Of a stretch of 64,000 nucleotides of DNA, positions 9,580 to 17,085 are shown piece by piece. Made by a program: the position numbers and the translations under genes. The stretch is from Prevotella sp. GTDB taxonomy: Bacteria > Bacteroidota > Bacteroidia > Bacteroidales > Dysgonomonadaceae. The notes under the pieces are model-generated. The model was not told the origin of the DNA, did no database searches, and worked only from the letters and a program-made list of their open reading frames with translations. The stretch spans positions 1-64,000 of the forward strand of contig JAITVH010000136.1 in the NCBI GenBank assembly GCA_031285905.1, read 5' to 3'. Numbering within the stretch: the stretch's first letter is position 1; the number at the start of each line of letters is the position of its first letter.

Positions 9580-11748
9580 TCAATCGTAATACTCCATTGC
9601 GCTGATATTGTGATTGACGGGCAACTTGCAAGACATTACCCTGATACGGGACGATGCACTTTCCACCTTTTCACTTGTATCGCTGGTGACTACCACCCGG
9701 TAATAAGTTACCCCCCGTCTCTGTGGGGAAATGTTATAACTGCTACCTGTCCCGTTTTCTGCTATGTTTGCCCATATCGCATTGTCTTTGCTGGATTGCC
9801 ATTGGTAGGATGTTGGCGTTGACCCGTCCGGAAGGGTAAAACTACTTGCATCGATTGCTTCGGCTTTGCCCATGCAAACCTCCTGACCGGCTATCAGGTA
9901 TGCGTAAACTGTTGTACTACACCCTCCTGTACTGTTTGCCGAATTGGCTTCGGCTGTGATTGTCAGTTTGGCCGTAAGCGTTTTGCCTGACCATGTAACC
10001 ACCGGGTTTTCATCGGTTGATGTAGCCGGAGTTCCACCGTCAAACTCCCAGTAATAGGAAAGTGTTAGGTTGGGATCGTCTATTATATCCTGATTGATTG
10101 AGGAAGAGAAAGCCGTGGTACCGGAAGTAGTGACAGCAGATATAGAAGCCTGAAAATCAATATTTTTTACAAATACAGTATCCATTACTGTTTTCGGATC
10201 CTGATCCATTGTAAGCTTATAATACCCTTCATCACTTACTGTAATAGAATATCCTGTTTCGCTCAGGGTAATATATGGCCCGTCCTTCGTGGTAGCATGC
10301 TCCCATTGGTAACTGAGCGCGTATCCTCCTTCTAAAGTAACTGTGGCATCAGGGCATTTATAAATAGTATCGTTTGGGAACTGAAAGTCAAATGCTGATA
10401 AATACCCGTAATTGGTGTTTTTGTCTCCCGTCTCGTTTGCTGCAATATAGCCAAAAGAAAAATAGCCTTTAGAATTGGATATTCTCACCACTTGGTTATT
10501 TGCTGCTGCAGGCAAGTCAATCCGAGCACATTTCCATCCGGTCACATTGGGGACGGAGAGAGGGGTTATTGACAAGGCTGAGGTTGTACTGCCATAAGAA
10601 ATGGTAAAGCCACTTTCGGCACCTTCTCTATAAACAAGAATACCTTTTTCCTGTTGTGCGCTCACTTGGAAATAAGAAACTTTATCTTGAGATATGGAGT
10701 ACATACTTGGCAATAAGGCTGCCCCTTGTTCACCATACCCGGTACGTTGGTAAACATATATGGGATTATTGGCTTCTACAGATATGGCGTACTCTGTAGG
10801 TGATTGGCTAAAATTGTACACATAGGATTCTCCGGCATTGATAGTTGTTGCTATATTTGTTCCTCCATTGTATATCGTCAATGTGGTATTGTCTACTGTT
10901 CCTACAAAATAAACGCGATCAGCAGCAGTTGTGGTCATGTATCCTCTTGCTACTATATATCGTTTTCCCAAACTTCTAATTGGGACAATCTGGTCGCCGG
11001 AGATGTCGCCATTTACCATATCCTCTGTTACTGTTACAGCAATAGGTTTTGTCGACGTTATGTGCGAACCGGCTAAAGTTCCTCCTGTTGGTGTATGTTC
11101 CATTATTTTTAGTGTTTCGCCTTTGTTCAAAGTCTTAACATAGGCCGTATTCCCAGGTGCACTTGACGATGGCCCTACACGTATTACAGTTTTAGGCATT
11201 ACTGTAACGATTGTTCCATCTTCTGTAGCTACAATATCTATTTGATCGGCAGCTGCAGCATAATTGGCCGCTTGATTGGGGTAATATTGGTCATGCTGCA
11301 TGGGTACATAGAATTCCGTACCTAGGGCATTTCCTCCTTTCAATGTATATATATCTTTGGAAGCAGGATGGTTTGCCATGTAGTAGGCAGTAACTTTTAT
11401 ATCTGATGATATGTGAATTCCGTACTTGACCACATTCCCTGCTTGCTCCCGAGGATTCTGTATCTGGTTCGCTTCATTTATTGTAGTAAAATCTTTTTTA
11501 TAAAAACCATTTGCAGGAATAACATCGGTAATAGTAATAGTGGAGCCTCCGTTGTAGAGGGTTATTTGAATATTAGCTGGTTGAGCGTTAGTGTTGGATA
11601 TCGCTAGAAACATAGGGCGATATAGCTGATATCCGCTGACAACGGTATGAGAACTATGCGGTGCCGTGAACCAAAACTCTGTATCCTGTGCCTTTATTAC
11701 AGAGGTAATAAAAAATAGAGTAAATAAAATTAAAATCTTCTGTTTCAT
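9580..11748 (-). CDS. IgGFc-binding-domain cell-surface protein with PKD/Ig-like C-terminus
   Basis: 722-aa exported protein with a signal peptide ending near SVIKAQ. Residues 22 to about 450 resemble the IgGFc-binding N-terminal domain found in large Bacteroidota surface proteins (DTEFWFTAPH, DIKVTAYYMAN, GNALGTEFYVPMQHD, GSHITSTKPIAVTVTEDMV). A PKD-like segment follows (TLSYYWEFDGGTPATST), then an Ig-like segment (PTSYQWQSSKDNAIW). The C-terminus ends SCKLPVNHNISAMEYYD with no recognisable type IX secretion sorting domain, so the anchor is unclear or the gene is shortened. It lies opposite to, and between, thrA and the ApgM gene. A promoter about 280 bp upstream implies a long leader. Confidence 0.8.
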   Translation of the reverse strand: MKQKILILFTLFFITSVIKAQDTEFWFTAPHSSHTVVSGYQLYRPMFLAISNTNAQPANIQITLYNGGSTITITDVIPANGFYKKDFTTINEANQIQNPREQAGNVVKYGIHISSDIKVTAYYMANHPASKDIYTLKGGNALGTEFYVPMQHDQYYPNQAANYAAAADQIDIVATEDGTIVTVMPKTVIRVGPSSSAPGNTAYVKTLNKGETLKIMEHTPTGGTLAGSHITSTKPIAVTVTEDMVNGDISGDQIVPIRSLGKRYIVARGYMTTTAADRVYFVGTVDNTTLTIYNGGTNIATTINAGESYVYNFSQSPTEYAISVEANNPIYVYQRTGYGEQGAALLPSMYSISQDKVSYFQVSAQQEKGILVYREGAESGFTISYGSTTSALSITPLSVPNVTGWKCARIDLPAAANNQVVRISNSKGYFSFGYIAANETGDKNTNYGYLSAFDFQFPNDTIYKCPDATVTLEGGYALSYQWEHATTKDGPYITLSETGYSITVSDEGYYKLTMDQDPKTVMDTVFVKNIDFQASISAVTTSGTTAFSSSINQDIIDDPNLTLSYYWEFDGGTPATSTDENPVVTWSGKTLTAKLTITAEANSANSTGGCSTTVYAYLIAGQEVCMGKAEAIDASSFTLPDGSTPTSYQWQSSKDNAIWANIAENGTGSSYNISPQRRGVTYYRVVVTSDTSEKVESASSRIRVMSCKLPVNHNISAMEYYD

Positions 11749-12035
11749 AAGCTTGTGAAATTAAAAACCTATTTGCATCGTCTGGGCTGATACAAATAGG
11801 CTGATTTATAATATGAAATTGATTAATGACAAAAGGAAAGCCTTCTCGGTTACCTGCGATCTGTAACCGATGATTTTCGGGCGAAAAAAAATGAAAAAAT
11901 TTGGATAATTGACAGAAGTGAGTCTCTCTCTCTTAATAAAATAGAACTAACATCCAAATGTTCAGATGGATAAATGTAGTTGTAAAATGAAGTATTTTGT
12001 AAAGAAAACATTCTAAATCTACTTTTTAACAAAAA

Positions 12036-12065
12036 CAAAGGTATGCAAATTACTTATCAAAACAA
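12036..12065 (-). promoter_or_regulatory. Putative promoter of the IgGFc-binding-domain gene
   Basis: On the minus strand: TTG (12065-12063), a 19-bp spacer, then TACCTTTG (12043-12036), a full TAnnTTTG match. The start codon is at 11748, so the predicted leader is about 280 nt. Confidence 0.45.
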
Positions 12066-12166
12066 TAAAAGTACTGAGATTATGAATAAAAAGGTGCAGA
12101 TTTATAATAAACGATTTTTGTCTTCTGTTTTTTTAAGTTCAATATAAAAATTGTTGTCGTATTTTT

Positions 12167-12237
12167 TGTTATGCTGAGGAACGAAGCATCTCCTATCTGA
12201 TAGTTGAGATCCTTCCCTATGATCAGGATGACATGCG
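12167..12237. repeat. REP-like palindromic repeat, copy 1
   Basis: Imperfect palindrome of about 70 bp. The left arm is like TGTTATGCTGAGGAACGAAG and the right arm ends TCAGGATGACA, with GAGATCCTTCCCTA inside. It shares its plan with 13682-13752 and 28783-28844. Such elements are dispersed between genes in many bacterial genomes. Confidence 0.65.
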
Positions 12238-12430
12238 ACAGTAAATATTTAGATTACTTAAAAAGCCTAAGAGTTATTTCTTTTAGCTAAACGGGTGTAT
12301 ATTCAGAATATTGATAATCGTTAGCAGAAATGTTATTTTGTGTAATTATGGCAAGTAAATTGTCGCAAAAGTTGTCTATTAGGCAAATTATCCTCACTTT
12401 TGTATTTTATTGTAAGTAAATAGAGCGAAA

Positions 12431-13648
12431 ATGAAAACAATCATAATACTAGCCGATGGTGCGGCAGATGAACCTATTGCCCAACTGGGAAATAAAACTC
12501 CCTTACAGGCCGCAAGGAAACCATATATAGACATGCTTGCTGCCAAAGGAAAAAGCGGTGAGTTGGATACTATTCCCAAAGGATTCAAGCCTGGAAGCGA
12601 AATAGCAAACCTCTCCGTATTGGGATATGATGTGCCTAAAGTCTTTGAAGGCCGCGGCTCGCTCGAAGCAGCCAGTATGGGCGTAGATATCCTACCGGGC
12701 GAAATGGCGATGCGTTGCAACCTTATTTGCATCGAGGACAGTAAGATCAAAAATCATTCGGCGGGGCATATTTCAAGCGAAGAAGCTGCTGAACTCATCC
12801 GCTTTCTGGATAAAGAATTGAATGACGGAAAGGTGAGTTTCTATCCCGGGGTTTCATACCGTCATTTGTTAAAACTGAAAGGAGGAAACAAAAATATTGA
12901 TTGTGTTGCTCCCCACGATGTATTAGGAACGCCATTCGAAGATGTACTTATAAAAGCAGAAGTCCCGGAGGCGCAGGAAAGCGCTGATTATCTGAACAAG
13001 CTGATTTATAAATCTCAAGAGTTGTTGAAAGATCACCTTGTAAATATAAAACGCATAGCGGAAGGAAAAGATCCTGCAAACAGCATCTGGCCGTGGTCGC
13101 CCGGCTATCGTCCGCAAATGCAGACATTACAGGAATTGTTTGGTGTCAGGAGCGGATCGGTAATATCCGCCGTAGACCTGATCATGGGTATAGGCGTATA
13201 TGCCGGACTGAAACAAATACATGTCGAAGGGGCTACAGGTCTTTACGATACCAATTATGAAGGAAAAGCCGAAGCGGCTATCGAGGCTCTGAAGACAGAT
13301 GACTTTGTGTATCTCCATATCGAGGCCAGTGACGAAGCGGGGCATGAAGGAGATTACGAACTGAAAACAAAAACAATAGAATATCTCGATGATCGTGTTG
13401 TACGCCATATCTATGACGCTACAAAGGATTGGAGCGAACCTGTAACTATTGCTATCTTGCCTGATCATCCTACTCCTTGTGCTTTGAGAACGCATACAAG
13501 CAAGCCTGTTCCGTTCCTTATCTACCGTTCGGACGCAGAAGCCGGAGCGGATAATGTGCAAGCCTATGATGAGTTCGAATCGCCTAAAGGGGCATCCGGA
13601 TTATTGCACGGGAAGGAATTTATGGAGTTGCTGTTTAGTGGTAAATAA
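12431..13648 (+). CDS. ApgM-like cofactor-independent phosphoglycerate mutase; possible alternative homoserine kinase
   Basis: 405-aa cytosolic protein of the alkaline phosphatase superfamily, archaeal-type phosphoglycerate mutase branch. Metal-site motifs are present: IILADGAADEP at residues 4-14, EIANLSVLGYD with the likely nucleophilic Ser, HIEASDEAGHEGD, and DHPTPCALRTHTSKPVP. In Bacteroidota this family often sits between thrA and thrC and has been proposed to supply homoserine kinase. Here thrA lies about 2.9 kb upstream, separated by the opposite-strand surface protein, and thrC is not adjacent. Family assignment is firm; the choice between mutase and kinase is inference from context. 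Confidence 0.85.
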   Translation: MKTIIILADGAADEPIAQLGNKTPLQAARKPYIDMLAAKGKSGELDTIPKGFKPGSEIANLSVLGYDVPKVFEGRGSLEAASMGVDILPGEMAMRCNLICIEDSKIKNHSAGHISSEEAAELIRFLDKELNDGKVSFYPGVSYRHLLKLKGGNKNIDCVAPHDVLGTPFEDVLIKAEVPEAQESADYLNKLIYKSQELLKDHLVNIKRIAEGKDPANSIWPWSPGYRPQMQTLQELFGVRSGSVISAVDLIMGIGVYAGLKQIHVEGATGLYDTNYEGKAEAAIEALKTDDFVYLHIEASDEAGHEGDYELKTKTIEYLDDRVVRHIYDATKDWSEPVTIAILPDHPTPCALRTHTSKPVPFLIYRSDAEAGADNVQAYDEFESPKGASGLLHGKEFMELLFSGK

Positions 13649-13681
13649 GGAAGATATATTAAAGTAATTACTAATACTCTC

Positions 13682-13752
13682 TTGTCATCCTGAACGGAGT
13701 GAAGGATCTCTTCTTAGATGGTTTAGATTCTTCCCTACGGTCAGAATGACAA
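13682..13752. repeat. REP-like palindromic repeat, copy 2
   Basis: About 71 bp with near-palindromic ends: TTGTCATCCTGA on the left and TCAGAATGACAA on the right. The inner parts GAAGGATCTC and AGATTCTTC are also complementary in part. It lies in the gap after the ApgM gene and may help end transcription. Confidence 0.7.
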
Positions 13753-13837
13753 CCAACGCTTACAGGAACGGAGTGTATGTAAAAGCAAGCAGCACTTTGA
13801 TTATTAAATCTTACTTTATGAACAGTCTCTTTCTATT

Positions 13838-14455
13838 TTACTTAAATCTTAACCGATAGAAGGTAGGCATTGCCAGTTTCATGAATGTGTTTACGTCGTT
13901 ATACATAAAGAAGCAATAAGCAGTAGCTACATCGTCTTTTTGAATAACAACCATCGTGCAATTTTTGTAACCATTGGCGAACTGTTCCCGCACTTGATCG
14001 AATGTTGTGTTGCAACCCTTGTCTGCTCCGAATTCGTTTTTTACAGATTCATCCGGAAATGGAGCTATCTTCATTTTATCAGGCATAATTCCCGAAATAT
14101 TAGAGCCAACTACAAAGGCAATTGTCGGGTACATGGCATTGGGATGGGAATTTTCCTCGCCTTCCTTTTTATTCTTTTCCCTTTCTTCATAATCATTGAT
14201 CAGCCCTTCTAATGAACGGATGGCATAACGTATTTCAAAATCTTCGGTTTCATGCTTAATCGCATATTCATAATTCATATGCGGATTTTTGATTGTCTCT
14301 ACCTCTTTATAGCCTTCAGGCATAGCAAAGGTCATTAGGTTCTTTTCCACCAATTCTGCAAATGTGAGGGTTGGTTCTTTTTCTGTTTCTTCTTGTGCAA
14401 ATAATACTTGCGAGATCAGCAATAAACTGAAAATGATTGTTAAAGCGTTTTTCAT
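13838..14455 (-). CDS. Hypothetical secreted protein
   Basis: 205 aa with a clear signal peptide (MKNALTIIFSLLLISQVLFA-Q). The mature part is acidic and lysine-rich (YEEREKNKKEGEENSH). Two Cys, at CNTTF and NCTMVV, could form a disulfide, and a third is in AYCFFMYND. It has no lipobox and no membrane segment after the signal. I do not recognise the family. It stands alone between the ApgM gene and divergent thiL. Confidence 0.75.
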   Translation of the reverse strand: MKNALTIIFSLLLISQVLFAQEETEKEPTLTFAELVEKNLMTFAMPEGYKEVETIKNPHMNYEYAIKHETEDFEIRYAIRSLEGLINDYEEREKNKKEGEENSHPNAMYPTIAFVVGSNISGIMPDKMKIAPFPDESVKNEFGADKGCNTTFDQVREQFANGYKNCTMVVIQKDDVATAYCFFMYNDVNTFMKLAMPTFYRLRFK

Positions 14456-14604
14456 AATACTTGGAGGGTAATTGGTTACTAAATGTTAGAATTAGCTGTA
14501 AGGTATGCATAAACTTTTAATTATACAATCATACGATTCTATTATTTGGGAGGCGGATTTCAAATTTTAATCAACCAAACCAAAGCTATGACAGCAGATT
14601 GTAT

Positions 14605-14612
14605 TAACTTTG
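14605..14612 (+). promoter_or_regulatory. Putative -7 box of thiL
   Basis: TAACTTTG matches TAnnTTTG and lies 20 bp upstream of the thiL ATG, implying a very short leader. No -33 TTTG was seen. Confidence 0.35.
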
Positions 14613-14632
14613 GCATAAAATAACAGGAATAA

Positions 14633-15664
14633 ATGAAAAGGACAGAAATAGCCAGTCTGGGTGAGTTCGGTTTGATAGATCACCTGACTAAAAATATAGA
14701 ACTAAAGAACCCAAGCTCACAAAAAGGAGTGGGAGACGATGCGGCCGTATTATCTTATGATAATAAGAAAACGCTGGTAACTACAGACCTTCTGTTGGAA
14801 GGTATTCATTTCGATCTGGTATATGTGCCGCTCAAGCATTTAGGGTATAAATCGGCAGTAGTCAATTTTTCCGACATCTATGCTATGAACGGGCAACCGA
14901 AGCAGATAACCGTTTCGCTTGGCATCTCTAAGCGCTTTTCGGTGGAAGACCTCGAAACCTTTTACGAAGGAGTTTACCTTGCCTGTGAGGAATATGGCGT
15001 GGATGTGATCGGGGGTGACACCTCTGCTTCATTAACAGGACTGACAATAAGTATAACTTGTATAGGTGAAGGGGAAGAATCTCAAATCGTTTATCGTTAC
15101 GGAGCTAAAGATACAGACCTGATTTGCGTTTCGGGCGATCTGGGCGCAGCCTTTATGGGTTTACAGCTCCTTGAACGGGAAAAGACGGTATATGATGGCG
15201 AAACGGATTTTAAGCCTGATTTTTCAGGGAAAGAATACTTGCTGGAGCGTCAATTGAAACCCGAAGCCCGTAAAGACATTGTAAAGTTTCTGCGGCAAGA
15301 GGGTGTTGTTCCTACGTCTATGATCGATGTGTCGGATGGCCTTTCGTCCGAATTGAAACACATTTGCAAGCAGAGTGGGGTAGGATGCCGTATATTCGAA
15401 GAACGTATACCAATCGATTACCAGACGGCAGTAATGGCCGAACAATTCAATATGAATGTGACTACCGTCGCTTTAAATGGTGGTGAAGATTATGAACTCT
15501 TATTCACCATTCCGCTGTATCTGCACGACAAGGTTTCAGCTATAAAGGGCGTCCACGTAATCGGACATATTACGAAAGAGGAGTACGGCCTGTTACTCGA
15601 AACCCGTGATGGCGGTGAAATAAGTCTGAAAGCTCAGGGCTGGGATTCAATTAAGGAAGGATAA
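14633..15664 (+). CDS. thiL: Thiamine-monophosphate kinase
   Basis: 343-aa cytosolic enzyme that phosphorylates thiamine monophosphate to the active cofactor thiamine diphosphate. AIR-synthase/ThiL fold: GVGDDAAVL at about residues 33-41, TTDLLLEGIHFD for Mg-ATP binding, VNFSDIYAMNG, GGDTSAS, and the C-terminal SDGLSSEL and NGGEDYELLF. Length is normal. It completes the pathway of the thiM-thiE-tenA-thiD cluster about 15 kb downstream but has no riboswitch of its own that I can see. Confidence 0.95.
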   Translation: MKRTEIASLGEFGLIDHLTKNIELKNPSSQKGVGDDAAVLSYDNKKTLVTTDLLLEGIHFDLVYVPLKHLGYKSAVVNFSDIYAMNGQPKQITVSLGISKRFSVEDLETFYEGVYLACEEYGVDVIGGDTSASLTGLTISITCIGEGEESQIVYRYGAKDTDLICVSGDLGAAFMGLQLLEREKTVYDGETDFKPDFSGKEYLLERQLKPEARKDIVKFLRQEGVVPTSMIDVSDGLSSELKHICKQSGVGCRIFEERIPIDYQTAVMAEQFNMNVTTVALNGGEDYELLFTIPLYLHDKVSAIKGVHVIGHITKEEYGLLLETRDGGEISLKAQGWDSIKEG

Positions 15665-15745
15665 TTTTTTGGTCAATCCGGGAATTATCACGACATTTGT
15701 CATTATTATAAAGAATCATTCCGGATAAGAAACTATCATAACAAG

Positions 15746-16354
15746 ATGCTGAACACTAAGAAAATCCTGGCTGTTGCCGAAACATCGTATATTATTCGCA
15801 AAGGATTGGTGTATGTCTTGTCTCAGCTTCCGGATGTTGCCAAGGTGGTGGAACTAAAGGAAATGGAGGATATCGCTTATCAAATCAATCTGCTTACTCC
15901 TGATGCGGTTATCATCAACCCTATGTTGCTGGGGCATGCTTCGCGTACAGATGTGAGACAGCGATTGAATCTGGATAAGAAGATATCTGTTATAGCATTG
16001 GTCTATAATTTGATTGACGAACATTTTTACCGTTCGTACGATGCCATTATTAAGATCAATGATTCGGAATCGAAGATAGAAGAGACATTACAGAAATGCC
16101 TCAATAAAGACCAGGCACCGCAATCGGATCAGGAAGAGTTGAGCGACAGGGAGAAAGAGATTCTTATCAGTGTGGTAAAGGGTATGAGTAATAAAGAGAT
16201 TGCCGATCATCACAATATTTCTATTCACACAGCTATTACACACCGCCGGAATATCACCCGTAAGTTGAGAATACACAGTATATCGGGGCTTACCATATAT
16301 GCCATCATCAACAAGCTTGTAGATATATCGGATATAAAATACCAGGATCAATAA
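15746..16354 (+). CDS. LuxR-type regulator with degenerate receiver domain
   Basis: 202-aa DNA-binding protein. The N-terminus (1 to about 115) follows a response-regulator fold, but the acidic pocket is missing: residues 11-12 are Ala-Glu where two Asp are usual, and residue 58 is Asn where the phosphorylated Asp is expected (PDAVIINPM). It is therefore probably not controlled by ordinary phosphorylation. Residues 131-190 are a LuxR/NarL helix-turn-helix (LSDREKEILISVVKGMSNKE). Upstream is a promoter-like pair: TTTG at 15668-15671 and GACATTTG at 15692-15699. A hemerythrin gene begins 19 bp downstream, so the two are co-transcribed. Confidence 0.85.
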   Translation: MLNTKKILAVAETSYIIRKGLVYVLSQLPDVAKVVELKEMEDIAYQINLLTPDAVIINPMLLGHASRTDVRQRLNLDKKISVIALVYNLIDEHFYRSYDAIIKINDSESKIEETLQKCLNKDQAPQSDQEELSDREKEILISVVKGMSNKEIADHHNISIHTAITHRRNITRKLRIHSISGLTIYAIINKLVDISDIKYQDQ

Positions 16355-16373
16355 ACGTTTAAGGGATTTCATT

Positions 16374-17081
16374 ATGCAGAATGTAACCATCATATTCAAG
16401 AAAAGCATGAAAATGTCGGAACTCATTGATGCCGATTATCGCTTATTGTTGCTTCTCAACAGGTTGAATATCTCGCTCGGATTTGGAGAAAAGAGTGTAG
16501 ATACAGTCTGCAAAGAAAACGGATTCGATACTGATTGCTTCCTGTTCCTGGCTAACTACCAGTCAAACAAATCCATTATAAATACAGAGGAAGCTTTTAA
16601 GATACTACCATTAGAACCATTTCTTCAATATCTGAAAAGATCCCATAGCTATTTCCTTGAAAGACGTCTGCCGAATATCCGCCGTAAGTTGCAACTGGTA
16701 TTTGCCGATTCCGACAAAGGGCTTCAACATGTCGTCCTCGACTTCTTTGACAACTATACCAGAGAGGTGCAGGAGCATATGGATTATGAAGATGAGGTTG
16801 TATTTCCGTATGTACGGTCGTTGATAAGCAAAGATTACGACAATCAATACTCCATCAATATATTCGAAGAAAGGCATAATGATATAGAAGGTAAGATGAA
16901 TGACCTCAAACAGATATTGATGAAGTACGTTTCAGGGAATACCGACCAGATGCTGATGGTCAATATACTGACTGAATTATATATGTCGGAAGAAGAGCTG
17001 GAAGCCCATACCTTTATCGAAGACAGTTTTGTTATACCCCGGGTAAAAGAGATAGAGGTGCAAAAGAATCTCTTAAAATAG
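16374..17081 (+). CDS. Hemerythrin-domain protein (RIC/ScdA-like)
   Basis: 235-aa cytosolic helical protein with a likely di-iron site. His and Glu are spaced as in hemerythrin/RIC proteins: H91, H119, H135xxxE139, H168xxxE172 and H212xxxE216. RIC proteins (ScdA, YtfE) repair iron-sulfur clusters damaged by nitric oxide or oxidants, and a similar role is the best inference. An in-frame ATG at 16407 is an alternative start. It follows the LuxR gene directly, suggesting that the regulator controls it or shares its signal. The convergent flippase gene ends 4 bp away. Confidence 0.8.
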   Translation: MQNVTIIFKKSMKMSELIDADYRLLLLLNRLNISLGFGEKSVDTVCKENGFDTDCFLFLANYQSNKSIINTEEAFKILPLEPFLQYLKRSHSYFLERRLPNIRRKLQLVFADSDKGLQHVVLDFFDNYTREVQEHMDYEDEVVFPYVRSLISKDYDNQYSINIFEERHNDIEGKMNDLKQILMKYVSGNTDQMLMVNILTELYMSEEELEAHTFIEDSFVIPRVKEIEVQKNLLK

Positions 17082-17085
17082 AACC

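Larger units (their letters stand above)
11749..12430. other. Intergenic region with structured leader and repeat
   Basis: 682 bp without a convincing gene. On the minus side it holds the probable leader of the surface protein, with two inverted repeats: CCTATTTG (11768-11775) with CAAATAGG (11793-11800), and TCGGTTAC (11846-11853) with GTAACCGA (11863-11870). A promoter-like element is at 12036-12065 and a palindromic repeat copy at 12167-12237. Before apgM there is a weak promoter-like pair: TTG at 12372-12374 and CACTTTTG at 12395-12402. Confidence 0.55.

Noticed and set aside
9526..9822. 98-codon plus-strand ORF after thrA
   Set aside because: It runs through the thrA terminator and is antisense to the end of the surface-protein gene.
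11850..12038. 62-codon minus-strand ORF upstream of the surface-protein gene
   Set aside because: Its start overlaps the predicted promoter, and the translation has no family features.
12431..13648. Naming the ApgM-like gene thrB or gpmA outright
   Set aside because: Motifs fix the superfamily only; the choice between homoserine kinase and phosphoglycerate mutase rests on genomic context, which is broken here.
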